A stretch of 64,000 nucleotides of DNA, from assembly GCA_046291875.1 (NCBI GenBank), contig JBKBSF010000005.1:62001-126000 (forward strand), given 5' to 3'. The stretch is from SKVR01 sp046291875 (GTDB taxonomy: Bacteria > Bacteroidota > Bacteroidia > Bacteroidales > UBA7960). Below are positions 1 through 8,699 of the stretch, in pieces. Positions within the stretch are counted from its first letter, which is position 1, and each line of letters begins with the position of its first letter. Position numbers and translations under genes: made by a program. The notes below the pieces were generated by a model. That model ran no database searches, was not told the DNA's origin, and worked only from the letters and a program-made list of their open reading frames with translations.

Positions 1-1
1 C

Positions 2-760
2 TTTTCTTCTTCCCGCTTTGAATTTGGTTTCAGCATTCGTAAAGATTTTAATGTGCCTGTTTCCGGCAAAAGGTTTTATGATCTGAACGTTGTGGTATAT
101 CGCGACTTAAGTGCTACAGGCACTATGGATCGCAATGATCCGGGAGTGCCAGATATATGGGTGAGGTTGCAGGCAATGGAGGTTGCCGGGGAGTCATCAA
201 ACCCCGGGATAACCGGTATGGCCTATGAAGCTATTACCGGCAGAGATGGAAAAGCTATGTTTGTAAACATTGCTCCGGGGCATTATCTGCTTTCTCTTAT
301 CCCTGTTGCCCAGGCATCATCACGTCATGAAACCCGAACCATGGAGGTAATTGTAACGCAGGATCAAACCCTTTATGTATCCATAGACCGCGGCGCAAGA
401 GTGGCCGGATCCATAAGCCTGGAGCGGGATGCATTTACAAGGGCAGAGTATTTTCCTTTAGGAGGCATTCGGGTTACGGCTACCAACAATGAAGGGCAGC
501 AATTCTCCACTCTTACCAGTGAGGGAGGACAATACAGTCTGTATCTGCCGAGGGGCAGTTACCGGATCTCCATCAACGAGAATGTTTTCGGGCAGGATTT
601 TCAGCTTCAGCAAAACAACATTCCCATTGAGGTGCTGCATCCGCAAGAGATTATCAGTATTAACTTCCTGGCCAGGGAGCGTGCCCGCCAGATCAGAATA
701 CAACAACCTGCCAATGATCGTGCACCGCGCGAGCAGGAGCAGGAACAACAAAACGAATAA
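2..760 (+). CDS. C-terminal part of a large surface/outer-membrane protein with SdrD-B/CNA-B-like domains (5' partial)
   Basis: The frame is open from base 2 without a stop, so the gene begins before the window; the GTG at 53 is only the first possible internal start. Two repeated beta-sandwich-like modules are visible. The first contains a calcium-loop-like run (DLSATGTMDRNDPGV, about bases 107-151) followed by YEAITGRDGKAMFVNIAPG. The second contains GGIRVTATNNEGQQFSTLTSEGGQYSLYLPRG. These resemble SdrD-B or carboxypeptidase-regulatory-like folds. The short stretch upstream (FEFGFSIRKDF) looks like a last outer-membrane beta strand. The tail is Gln/Glu/Arg-rich. The next gene, 18 bp downstream, is a PapD-like chaperone, so an usher-like or surface-fibre role is plausible but inferred; the N-terminal body is outside the window. 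Confidence 0.6.
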   Translation, partial: FSSSRFEFGFSIRKDFNVPVSGKRFYDLNVVVYRDLSATGTMDRNDPGVPDIWVRLQAMEVAGESSNPGITGMAYEAITGRDGKAMFVNIAPGHYLLSLIPVAQASSRHETRTMEVIVTQDQTLYVSIDRGARVAGSISLERDAFTRAEYFPLGGIRVTATNNEGQQFSTLTSEGGQYSLYLPRGSYRISINENVFGQDFQLQQNNIPIEVLHPQEIISINFLARERARQIRIQQPANDRAPREQEQEQQNE

Positions 761-778
761 CCTTAAAATTTACTTGCT

Positions 779-1594
779 ATGCGAAATCGTATCATCATCA
801 TTCTGGTTTTTAGTTTACTTTCTTCGGGCCTCTGGGCTCAAAGTGCAGCGGTATCTCCCTCCAGGGTTTATTTCAATGCAGAACCCGGCCAAACCCAATC
901 GCGCCGCATTACGGTTACCAACAATTCGGAAACCTCACAGGTTTTCACTGTAAGTTTTGCTGATTTTTCCTCTCCTGGCCAGGATGGCAAGACCGAACTG
1001 CAGGATCCGGCCGACAACCCGCAATCGGCAACCCAATGGCTCAGTGCTTCTCCCTCACTGCTGGAGCTGGCCCCCGGTGAGTCTCGCGACGTGGAGATAG
1101 TAATGCAGGTGCCCAATGTGCGTGAGGCAAACAGAGTTATCTGGGCCACAGCCCTAGTAAGGCTGGCAAGGGAAAGAACCGATCCTCCCGGTATGGCCGA
1201 CAATGCATTGGGCTTTGGGATCATGCACACTTTTCAGTTCGTGATACATATCTTCCAGACCCCCCCCAGTGTAACCCATCGCGATGCCAGGATCATTTCT
1301 TTTACTGATGCCGGCAAAAATGAAGAGGGTTTGCGCCAGATCAGATTGCATGTTGAAAACACCGGCGAAGCCATCATTGATGTTGCGGCTTATCTGGAGA
1401 TTACCAATATGCGTACCGGCCAAACCAGCCGTGAGCGGGCCAGGGCTTTTACTACCCTCCCCGGACACAGCAGGGTAATACATTTCTCTTTGCCTGCCAA
1501 CATGGCGGCAGGAAACTATTCCATTCTGGGGGTTGTTGACTATGGAGACAGGGATGCTGTGATTGCCGCTGAGCTGGAGCTACGAATCGACTGA
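779..1594 (+). CDS. Periplasmic PapD-like pilus/fimbrial assembly chaperone
   Basis: The 271-residue protein starts with a clear signal peptide (about 1-21, ending GLWAQ). The first domain has the pattern of fimbrial chaperones: SPSRVYFNAEPGQTQSRRITVTN, then LELAPGESRDVEIVMQVP, followed by a strand containing VIWATALVRL. A second Ig-like domain covers roughly residues 160-270. Chaperones of this fold donate a beta strand to fibre subunits in the periplasm and pass them to an outer-membrane usher. It lies 18 bp after the truncated surface-protein gene and almost certainly shares its transcript. No fimbrial subunit gene is visible, so the cargo is unknown. A general role in secretion of surface proteins is the alternative. 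Confidence 0.65.
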   Translation: MRNRIIIILVFSLLSSGLWAQSAAVSPSRVYFNAEPGQTQSRRITVTNNSETSQVFTVSFADFSSPGQDGKTELQDPADNPQSATQWLSASPSLLELAPGESRDVEIVMQVPNVREANRVIWATALVRLARERTDPPGMADNALGFGIMHTFQFVIHIFQTPPSVTHRDARIISFTDAGKNEEGLRQIRLHVENTGEAIIDVAAYLEITNMRTGQTSRERARAFTTLPGHSRVIHFSLPANMAAGNYSILGVVDYGDRDAVIAAELELRID

Positions 1595-1625
1595 CCCTCA
1601 TCGGATTCCGATGGATTATTGCAAC

Positions 1626-1641
1626 ATGCCTGATCAGGCAT
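1626..1641. repeat. 16-bp perfect palindrome at the end of queD
   Basis: ATGCCTGATCAGGCAT is its own reverse complement and contains the queD stop codon. Thirteen bases upstream lies a second short inverted repeat (1599-1613, CATCGGA-T-TCCGATG). Both sit in the 39-bp gap between the convergent chaperone and queD genes and could be weak bidirectional terminators, though neither has a U tract. Confidence 0.35.
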
Positions 1642-2089
1642 TATCTTCTGCATACCACTCCGCATAAGCCGTAGCTGTTTCATGCAGGCGCAGGCTGTGG
1701 AGCATAATACCCTGTGGCAGATTACGGGCAATACGGGTGGCAAAATCTGACACCATATTTTCGCAGGTAGGCTGGTACTCCAGCTCCAGAAGTTTTCCTA
1801 CAAGACCTGAGGTTCGGGCCAGATCGCTGTGAGGTGTACCCTTCCGAACCATCAGAGCATGATCGAAGGGCTCCACGATCTGATCGTAGACTATCTTTTT
1901 GAGCACAGAAAAATCCATCACCATTCCAAATTTTGGATGATCGGGATCGGTTTCGGGCTCACCCAGAAGGGTTACATACAGGATATAGCTATGACCATGG
2001 ATATTACGGCAGGCTCCATCATAGCCCCATAGAGCGTGGGCTGCTTCGAATCGAAATTCTTTGGTTATTCTGATTTTAGTATTCGGCAT
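1634..2089 (-). CDS. queD: 6-carboxytetrahydropterin synthase QueD / 6-pyruvoyl-tetrahydropterin synthase family
   Basis: This 151-residue enzyme converts 7,8-dihydroneopterin triphosphate to 6-carboxytetrahydropterin in the pathway to queuosine and other 7-deazaguanines. It shows the family signature: an N-terminal His (FEAAHAL), the catalytic Cys followed by the zinc ligands (CRNIHGHSY), PTCENMVSDFA, and the C-terminal Glu motif LHETATAYAEW. The frame is open up to 2164, but the family N-terminus matches MPNTKIRITKEF, and a minus-strand -7 box (2152-2159) lies between the two candidate starts, so 2089 is chosen. No other queuosine gene is next to it. The call is firm; the exact product within the PTPS superfamily is slightly less so. 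Confidence 0.9.
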   Translation of the reverse strand: MPNTKIRITKEFRFEAAHALWGYDGACRNIHGHSYILYVTLLGEPETDPDHPKFGMVMDFSVLKKIVYDQIVEPFDHALMVRKGTPHSDLARTSGLVGKLLELEYQPTCENMVSDFATRIARNLPQGIMLHSLRLHETATAYAEWYAEDNA

Positions 2090-2151
2090 CTTTATATGAT
2101 TGATCTTTTTAGCTTTAAGAATTTGCCTGATTGCCAACGGCAATACATTTG

Positions 2152-2159
2152 CAAAAATA
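2152..2159 (-). promoter_or_regulatory. -7 promoter box for queD
   Basis: TATTTTTG on the minus strand matches the Bacteroidota -7 consensus TAnnTTTG. The predicted transcript start, about 2145, leaves a short leader before the ATG at 2089. No clear -33 box was seen. Confidence 0.45.
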
Positions 2160-2164
2160 ATCAA

Positions 2165-2605
2165 TCAAAACCGGATGGTGTAATGATAAGTTTCAGGAGA
2201 TGATTTTTCTTTGGACGGATTAGGTTCCTTGGGTGTATTGGCCGCCTTTTTCGGGGTATAGGTCATTTGTATCTTGGGTGAAGTAATGCGGAAGGGGATT
2301 TTGATACGGGTATTTGCCGTTACTCTTACACCGCGGTTCTTTACCGCATCGTACCTGATCAGTTTTACCAGGCGCAAGGCTTCTTCATCGCAACCATACC
2401 CCAATCCTTTTACTATATGAGGGTCGAGCACTTCGCCGTTGTCAGAGATCTTATACTTTACAATCACATCGCCCTGAACCCTCTTTTGAAGCGCCAGCGG
2501 AGGATACACCAGCTCACTTTTGATAAACTCCTTCAGGGCCTCCTTGCCTCCATGAATACGAGGAAGATTAAGAAATCTGGGGGGCTTATTTTTCTTGTTT
2601 TCCAT
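2165..2605 (-). CDS. TonB C-terminal-domain protein lacking a membrane anchor
   Basis: This 146-residue protein contains a TonB C-terminal (energy transducer) domain at about 18-108: ELVYPPLALQKRVQGDVIVKYKISDNGEV, then CDEEALRLVKLIRYDAV, then a strand TRIKIPFRI. It has no hydrophobic N-terminal segment; it starts MENKKNKPPRFLNLPRIHGG, so the usual inner-membrane helix and periplasmic spacer are missing. The C-terminal tail (about 110-146) is Lys/Pro/Ser-rich. In ordinary TonB proteins this domain contacts outer-membrane receptors in the periplasm, which this protein cannot obviously reach. It may be a cytoplasmic relic or a re-purposed binding domain. It lies 24 bp downstream of a lipoprotein gene on the same strand. 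Confidence 0.75.
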   Translation of the reverse strand: MENKKNKPPRFLNLPRIHGGKEALKEFIKSELVYPPLALQKRVQGDVIVKYKISDNGEVLDPHIVKGLGYGCDEEALRLVKLIRYDAVKNRGVRVTANTRIKIPFRITSPKIQMTYTPKKAANTPKEPNPSKEKSSPETYHYTIRF

Positions 2606-2629
2606 CAGGAGAGATGAAGGGATGATTAG

Positions 2630-3187
2630 CTAAACACCAGGAATAATGGCAGTAAAATGCCTCCTTACCTTGTCTGCAGCATATTCGATATATTCAAATT
2701 TACCTTCACCTTCCGGCATGCAAATCTCCCAGCTGTAGTCTTCGTATCCGGGCCACATATCCCCTCCAAAATTGTGTACAGGGAAGATCTGTATTACAGA
2801 AGTGCCCCCATCGTGGGCGAATCCGCCATACATGGTTATTTCGCGAGGAGAGAGATCTGCATCGCGTACATCATGTTTCAGAAGCAAATCTTCGTCAATC
2901 AGGGTGAGAATAATGGTAAACTGCTCCTGCGAAGGCAACAGGGTTACTATTCGCACTTCTTTCTCAGTACAACTGTTAAAAGTGAAACTCATGGGCAAAC
3001 CCACATAAGCAGGTTGATAATCATCGGCAAAGATTTCTCCCTGCAGTTCCATCCCACAAAGAGATCTGAGCTTTTCCATAAAGGCAACTTTTTCCGAAAC
3101 TTCCTGTTCTGCGGCTTGCTCCTGTTGCGTTGTACCTCCGCATCCCCACATGAACACAATAAAAACTGCAAATAATATCAGCCTCAT
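2630..3187 (-). CDS. Predicted lipoprotein of unknown function
   Basis: The 185-residue product has a short lipoprotein signal peptide with a lipobox-like end (FMWGC, Cys about 16) followed by a Gly/Thr/Gln-rich linker. The mature part is acidic and beta-rich with no motif I recognise. Two Cys residues (LCGMEL and FNSCTEKEV) could form a disulfide. It is probably the first gene of a transcript continuing into the TonB-domain gene. No function is assigned. Confidence 0.6.
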   Translation of the reverse strand: MRLILFAVFIVFMWGCGGTTQQEQAAEQEVSEKVAFMEKLRSLCGMELQGEIFADDYQPAYVGLPMSFTFNSCTEKEVRIVTLLPSQEQFTIILTLIDEDLLLKHDVRDADLSPREITMYGGFAHDGGTSVIQIFPVHNFGGDMWPGYEDYSWEICMPEGEGKFEYIEYAADKVRRHFTAIIPGV

Positions 3188-3574
3188 ATCTTAAATCTTA
3201 AAAAAAATTAAACGTTAAATTTATGCCGAAACAATAATCTAAGCCCCAAGCAAAACCTCCTTTTTTCCAAAAATCTGTTTTTGTGCAAGTTACATATTAC
3301 TGACCAGGGTTTTTGGTCGCAACAAACCTACGTCTTTTTTTTGGAAAGCACATACAAAACCGCACAAAAAAATATTTTTCACACATTAAAAAGCCCTTTC
3401 AATGTAGATTTTCAGCGTTTTATCTGTATTTTTCATTATCAACAATACAGCCCAACCGCAAACAATTAAGGTTATTTCTTCAAAGTATTATTTTTGTACG
3501 GGTTACCGGAAAAATTCCGGGATCCTGAATCCGAAATCATTCACGGCCCTGGCCACAATATTTTTCATACACAT
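3188..3574. other. Divergent intergenic region (387 bp)
   Basis: AT-rich spacer between the minus-strand lipoprotein gene and the plus-strand dipeptidase gene. Apart from the -7 box at 3489-3496 I see no ORF or strong hairpin in it. Confidence 0.5.
3489..3496 (+). promoter_or_regulatory. -7 promoter box for the first C69 dipeptidase
   Basis: TATTTTTG matches TAnnTTTG. The predicted transcript start, near 3502, lies after the first possible start at 3494 and so supports the ATG at 3575. No -33 box is evident. Confidence 0.45.
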
Positions 3575-5227
3575 ATGAACATCCGAACCCCTCTCCTGAC
3601 TTCCCTTTTCACCATTTGCATTCTGCTTTTTTCTTACACCACCTCCAGATCATGCACCAATGTGCTGGTTTCGCGCGGCGCCAGCACCGATGGCAGTGTT
3701 ATGGTGAGTTATTTATACGATATGGCTGGTTTTGCCCAACCGCTTCATTTTTATCCCGGAGGCGAATACCCAGAGGGAGATTCTCTGGATGTATTTGGTT
3801 TTCATGCCGGAGAGCACCTGGGCCGTATTCACCAGGTGAGGCGTACCTACCGGGTTATTGGCAATATGAATGAGAAGCAGGTTTCCATCTCCGAGAGCAC
3901 CTTCACGGGCCGGCCTGAGTTGCATGGTGGAGAGGGGGTATTCGATTACGGCAACCTGATATGGATTACCTTGCAGCGGGCTTCATCGGCACGCGAGGCC
4001 ATAAAAATCATGGCTGAATTTGCCGAAGTTTACGGATACAGAGACACAGGTGAAACGTTCTCCATTGCCGACAAAGATGAAGTATGGATGATGGATTTCA
4101 TTGGCAAGGGCAAACACGGCAAAGGGGCTGTTTGGGTAGCAGCCCGCGTACCTGAAGGGTACATTGCAGCACATGCCAACCAATCGCGCATTCGCCAGAT
4201 CAATTGGCGCGATACTCAAAACTGGATGTGGGCTGAGGATGTAGTAGATTTTGCCAAAGAAATGGGCTGGTTTTCCGGACGTAAAAGAAATTTCAGCTTC
4301 AGAGAAGCTTACGACCCCATTACACCAAGATCGTTGTTACTTTGCGAGAGCAGGGTCTGGAGTGTTTACAACCGGGCAGCTCCCTCAAAGAACTTCTCAG
4401 CCGATTACTGGCGTTGTGTGGAAGGTGCTGAGCCTTACCCACTGTTTGTAAAACCCGACAACAAAATTTCTGTGCAGGATATGTTTGCCCTGGTGCGCGA
4501 TCATTTTCACGGAACCCCGTACTATACAGGAACAGGTATTGCAGCAGGCCCATTCAACAATCCTTATCGCTGGCGCCCTGTGTTTTTTGAGTTCGAAGGC
4601 GACAACACCCAATATGCATGGGAAAGACCCATTTCGCAACCTCAAACCGCTTTCTCATTTGTAACCCAGGCACGCAACTGGCTGCCCGATGAAGTAGGTG
4701 GAATTTGCTGGTATAGCGTTGATGACACCTATACCACTGTGTTTATGCCTTTGTACATGGGTATGACCCAACCCCCAAAATCGCTCCGAAACGCCGACCC
4801 TTTGCGCTTCGACTGGAACTCGGCCTTCTGGACCTTCGATCTGCTGGCCAACTATGCGTATGACCAGTACAGCATTGTGATTGACGATATCAAGGCAGAG
4901 CAAAAAAAACTTGAAGACCGGGCCCTGGCCATGACCCTCGCAGTTGATGCCGCAGCAAGGGAATTGTACCATGCTGACAAAAATATCATGCGCGAATACC
5001 TTACCGATTTCAGCGTAAACCATGCTGAATTTGTGGTAAACCGCTGGAGAGATTTCAGTTTTGAGATCTTTTCGAAATACAATGACCGGTACATCCGCGA
5101 TGAAGACATCCTGCGCCCAACGGTAAGAGGCATAGGCTATCCGGAAGATTTCAAACGAAGAGCCGTACAGGAAGCTCCCGGAAACTTCGATGTAAGATGG
5201 CGCCAGCCCGGAGAGCCTATCAGGTAA
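3575..5227 (+). CDS. C69-family dipeptidase (secreted), copy 1
   Basis: This 550-residue protein belongs to the C69 (dipeptidase A/acid-ceramidase-like, N-terminal nucleophile) family. The ATG at 3575 gives a signal peptide of about 26 residues ending just before Cys27 (CTNVLVSRGAS), the expected N-terminal catalytic Cys after processing. Further family features are DGSVMVSYLYD, the NEKQVSISESTFTGR region, GETFSIADKDEVWMMDF and FNNPYRWRP. Members hydrolyse dipeptides, so with its export signal it should act in the periplasm or outside the cell. It is followed 61 bp later by a close paralogue. An upstream in-frame start at 3494 is rejected because it would precede the predicted transcript start and bury the signal peptide. 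Confidence 0.88.
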   Translation: MNIRTPLLTSLFTICILLFSYTTSRSCTNVLVSRGASTDGSVMVSYLYDMAGFAQPLHFYPGGEYPEGDSLDVFGFHAGEHLGRIHQVRRTYRVIGNMNEKQVSISESTFTGRPELHGGEGVFDYGNLIWITLQRASSAREAIKIMAEFAEVYGYRDTGETFSIADKDEVWMMDFIGKGKHGKGAVWVAARVPEGYIAAHANQSRIRQINWRDTQNWMWAEDVVDFAKEMGWFSGRKRNFSFREAYDPITPRSLLLCESRVWSVYNRAAPSKNFSADYWRCVEGAEPYPLFVKPDNKISVQDMFALVRDHFHGTPYYTGTGIAAGPFNNPYRWRPVFFEFEGDNTQYAWERPISQPQTAFSFVTQARNWLPDEVGGICWYSVDDTYTTVFMPLYMGMTQPPKSLRNADPLRFDWNSAFWTFDLLANYAYDQYSIVIDDIKAEQKKLEDRALAMTLAVDAAARELYHADKNIMREYLTDFSVNHAEFVVNRWRDFSFEIFSKYNDRYIRDEDILRPTVRGIGYPEDFKRRAVQEAPGNFDVRWRQPGEPIR

Positions 5228-5288
5228 TACAATCTCGATCTGGCTCTTTTCAAAGAAAATTATAAACATCCAAATAGTAATTCCACTT

Positions 5289-6932
5289 ATGACAAAAAAC
5301 AAGTTTTTCGCAACCGCATTCCTGGCATTGCTGCTTCTGGCCGCAATACCTAAAGTTCATGCCTGCACCAATGTTCTGGTATCCAGAGGTGCCAGTGCAG
5401 ATGGAAGTGTTATGATCAGCTACCTTGCCGATGCAGGTGGCTTTATGGACCCCCTTTACTACTACCCTGGAGGAGTATACCAGCCTGGCGACTCCATCGA
5501 TATCATTTGCTGGCACTACGGTCATTTGTTGGGCCGCATTCCTCAGGTAGAGAAAACCTACCGTGTAATAGGCAACATGAACGAACATCAGGTTGCCATT
5601 GGTGAAACCACTTTTACTGGGCGCAGCGAATTGCACACTCCCAACGGTTTTATCGACTATGGTGCCATGATGTATATTGGCTTGCAGCGTTCGCGCACTG
5701 CACGCGAAGCCATTAAGGTAATGACCGGCCTGGTAGAACAATTTGGCTACAACAGCACCGGAGAATCCTTCTCAATAGCCGACAAGGACGAGGTGTGGAT
5801 CATGGAGTTCATTGGCAAAGGGGAGCACGGAAAAGGTGCCGTTTGGGTTGCCGCCCGCGTACCCGATGGATACATCGCCGCCCATGCCAACCAGGCCAGG
5901 ATCAGAAAAATTGACTGGAACGACACCCAGAACTGGATGTGGTCGGAAGATTTGGTAGACTTTGCCCGCCAGATGGGATGGTTCGAGGGCCCCAAAGAAG
6001 AATTCAGCTTTGTTGATGCCTACAACCCCCTCACCTGCGAATCTTTGCTCCTTTGCGAAGGCCGTGTGTGGAGCATTTTCCGTAATGCTGCCCCTTCACA
6101 AAACTTCCCAGCCGACTATTGGCGTTGTGTGCAGGATGCTGAGCCTTATCCCCTGTTTATCAAACCTGATCGCCCCGTTACCGTGCAGGATATGTTTGAT
6201 TTCGTAAGAGACCATTTCCACGATTCTCCCTTCTATACCGGAACGGGCTTCGATGCAGGCCCTTTCAACAACCCCTACCGTTGGCGCCCCATCTATTTTG
6301 AACTGGACGGGCAAAAATACGCATGGCCCCGCACCATTTCTCAACCCCAAACAGGGTTCTCCTTCATCTCACAATCGCGCAACTGGTTACCCGACCCCAT
6401 TGGAGGAATCTTCTGGTACGGGGTAGACGACACCTACTCCAACGCCTATATGCCTCTGTATGTGGGTATGCAAAGAGCCCCCGTTTCGCTTACAACCGGA
6501 AACATCGTAGAGTTTGACTGGAACTCGGCCTTCTGGGTGTTCAACCTGGTGGCAAATTACGCCTATGGCCTCTACAGCTACATCATCCAGGACATCCAGG
6601 AGGTGCAGCAGGAAGTAGAGAACCGCTCATTGATGATGACAAGGGCGGTAGATGTGGCTGCCAAAGCGCTCTACGATACCAACCGCGAAATGATGTACGA
6701 ATACCTTACCGACTTCAGCGTAAACAATGCCGAATATACTGTACAGCGCTGGAGAGAATTGGGCTATCATATCTTCTCCAAATACAACGACCGCTATATC
6801 CGCACTGAAGATAAGCTTCGCCCTTGGCCACAGGGTGTAGGATATCCTGAAGATTTTAAGCGCAGAGCCGTTGAGGAGCGTCCGGGATATTTCGATGTAA
6901 GATGGCGTAAACCTGGTGAAAGCATAAAATAA
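5289..6932 (+). CDS. C69-family dipeptidase (secreted), copy 2
   Basis: This 547-residue paralogue of the preceding gene aligns over its whole length, with long runs identical or nearly so, such as GKGAVWVAARVP and FNNPYRWRP. It starts with a signal peptide (about 1-25) cut before Cys26, the putative N-terminal nucleophile (CTNVLVSRGAS). The pair is best explained by tandem duplication. The copies differ in candidate binding segments (for example YDMAGFAQPLHFYPGG against LADAGGFMDPLYYYPGG), so specificities may have diverged. The peptide-transport ATPase gene follows after 11 bp, suggesting one transcript for extracellular peptide hydrolysis and uptake. Confidence 0.88.
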   Translation: MTKNKFFATAFLALLLLAAIPKVHACTNVLVSRGASADGSVMISYLADAGGFMDPLYYYPGGVYQPGDSIDIICWHYGHLLGRIPQVEKTYRVIGNMNEHQVAIGETTFTGRSELHTPNGFIDYGAMMYIGLQRSRTAREAIKVMTGLVEQFGYNSTGESFSIADKDEVWIMEFIGKGEHGKGAVWVAARVPDGYIAAHANQARIRKIDWNDTQNWMWSEDLVDFARQMGWFEGPKEEFSFVDAYNPLTCESLLLCEGRVWSIFRNAAPSQNFPADYWRCVQDAEPYPLFIKPDRPVTVQDMFDFVRDHFHDSPFYTGTGFDAGPFNNPYRWRPIYFELDGQKYAWPRTISQPQTGFSFISQSRNWLPDPIGGIFWYGVDDTYSNAYMPLYVGMQRAPVSLTTGNIVEFDWNSAFWVFNLVANYAYGLYSYIIQDIQEVQQEVENRSLMMTRAVDVAAKALYDTNREMMYEYLTDFSVNNAEYTVQRWRELGYHIFSKYNDRYIRTEDKLRPWPQGVGYPEDFKRRAVEERPGYFDVRWRKPGESIK

Positions 6933-6943
6933 ATCCGAAATCC

Positions 6944-8686
6944 ATGACAACCACCATGCCCTTGTTGCAAATCAATAAGCTTAGCATTGCTTTTGAAACA
7001 GATGAGGGCATGGTGCCTGCCGTGGAAGACATCACCCTTAGCCTGCAAACCGGACAAACCCTTGGGCTGGTGGGTGAGTCGGGCAGCGGAAAATCGGTTA
7101 CTTCGCTGGCCATCATGCGTTTGCTCCCCAAAAAGACTGCACGCATTCTTTCCGGAGAGATCCTTTTTAATCATCCCAAACAGGGGGTCATTGATCTGCT
7201 CAAGCTCAATGAAACTCAGCTGCAACGCATACGAGGCAACCAGATCGGGATGATCTTTCAGGAACCCATGACATCTCTCAATCCGGTAAAACGCTGTGGG
7301 TGGCAGGTGGCAGAAAGCCTGATATGGCATGGAATAGCCAAAGAAAAGGCTGCACACTCCAGGGTATTGCATCTTTTCGAAGAAGTGAAACTCCCTGATC
7401 CACAAACCGTTTTCAACAAGTATCCCCACGAATTATCAGGAGGGCAACGTCAGCGTGTAATGATTGCCATGGCCATTGCCTGCAACCCACCCCTGCTCAT
7501 TGCCGATGAGCCTACCACTGCTCTCGATGTAACCGTTCAAAAGAGCATTCTGGATTTGCTGGCCGATATACAGCAAAAACACCAGATGAGCATGCTGTTT
7601 ATATCGCACGATCTGGGGGTAATACACAGGGTAGCCCATCAGGCCGCTGTAATGCGCCGGGGCCATATTGTAGAAAAAGGCAACACAACCAGCATTTTCA
7701 CCCAGCCTGCTCATCCTTATACACAAGGACTGGTAGCTTGCCGACCGCGTACTGATATTCGCCTGGTTCGGCTGCCGGTGGTAGCCGATTTTGAAAATGC
7801 TGCCAGACCGGTGTCCGAAGCTTTGTTTGAGGGGGAAACCCCGAGCCAGAGAGAGCAAAGACACCGAAAGATTTATGCCCAGCCCCCTGTACTTGAGGTA
7901 AAGGACCTTGAAGTGAACTTTATCACCTCCCGCAACTTGCTTGGCAAACCCAAAAAATGGTTTAGTGCCGTACAAAAGGTTAGTTTTGAAGTTTACAAAG
8001 GAGAAACCCTGGGCCTTGTGGGAGAATCGGGTTGTGGCAAAACCACTCTGGGCCGCGCATTGCTGCGCCTTCTCAAACCGGCTGCCGGGCAGGTGGTTTA
8101 TAAAAACACCGATCTGGCCACACTTAGCGAAAGCAAACTCAGAAGATTGAGGCCGATGATCCAGATCATATTCCAGGACCCCTACTCTTCCCTTACACCG
8201 GGCATTCAGGTAGGTAGTGCCATAATGGAACCCATGAAGGTGCACAACATCCTGGACAATGACACCCAGCGGAAAAATAAAATCATCGAATTACTCGAAA
8301 GAGTAGGCCTTGAAGCAGCACATTATAAGCGCTATCCCCATGAATTCTCAGGAGGACAAAGACAACGGATCTGCATTGCCAGGGCACTTGCGCTCAACCC
8401 CGAATTTATCATCTGCGATGAGTCTGTATCCGCTCTCGACGTTTCGGTGCAGGCCCAGGTGCTGAACCTGCTCAATGAGCTAAAGGAAGAGTTTGGCCTT
8501 ACCTACATCTTTATCTCGCACGATCTGTCGGTGGTTAAGTACATGTCGGACCGAATCATGGTAATGGAGAAAGGCGTTGTGGTTGAAAGCGGAGAAGCCG
8601 ACAAACTGTATTTCTCACCTCAACAGCCCTATACCCGCAGGTTGATAGAGGCAGTGCTCGACCCGGCAGGATCTCAAAAGATATAA
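6944..8686 (+). CDS. Fused dipeptide/oligopeptide ABC transporter ATPase (DppD-DppF type)
   Basis: The 580-residue protein has two complete ABC nucleotide-binding domains. Domain 1 has Walker A GESGSGKS at 44-51, signature LSGGQRQR near 164 and Walker B ending LLIADEPTTALD. Domain 2 has Walker A GESGCGKT near 361, signature FSGGQRQR near 468 and Walker B ending FIICDESVSALD. The link between them carries the peptide-ABC C-terminal extension (AHPYTQGLVACRPR). In most bacteria these are separate DppD and DppF subunits. It energises import of peptides through inner-membrane permeases, but no permease or binding-protein gene is present in the window. A second ATG lies 12 bases downstream (MPLLQINKLS) and is an equally possible start. 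Confidence 0.9.
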   Translation: MTTTMPLLQINKLSIAFETDEGMVPAVEDITLSLQTGQTLGLVGESGSGKSVTSLAIMRLLPKKTARILSGEILFNHPKQGVIDLLKLNETQLQRIRGNQIGMIFQEPMTSLNPVKRCGWQVAESLIWHGIAKEKAAHSRVLHLFEEVKLPDPQTVFNKYPHELSGGQRQRVMIAMAIACNPPLLIADEPTTALDVTVQKSILDLLADIQQKHQMSMLFISHDLGVIHRVAHQAAVMRRGHIVEKGNTTSIFTQPAHPYTQGLVACRPRTDIRLVRLPVVADFENAARPVSEALFEGETPSQREQRHRKIYAQPPVLEVKDLEVNFITSRNLLGKPKKWFSAVQKVSFEVYKGETLGLVGESGCGKTTLGRALLRLLKPAAGQVVYKNTDLATLSESKLRRLRPMIQIIFQDPYSSLTPGIQVGSAIMEPMKVHNILDNDTQRKNKIIELLERVGLEAAHYKRYPHEFSGGQRQRICIARALALNPEFIICDESVSALDVSVQAQVLNLLNELKEEFGLTYIFISHDLSVVKYMSDRIMVMEKGVVVESGEADKLYFSPQQPYTRRLIEAVLDPAGSQKI

Positions 8687-8699
8687 GGAGAGTTCTGTT

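Noticed and set aside
3494..3574. N-terminal extension of the first C69 dipeptidase
   Set aside because: The extension precedes a clear signal peptide and overlaps a -7 promoter box, so translation from 3494 is unlikely.
7436..8245. A 269-codon minus-strand ORF inside the peptide ABC ATPase gene
   Set aside because: It is fully antisense to a gene with intact Walker A, signature and Walker B motifs; composition is that of a shadow frame.
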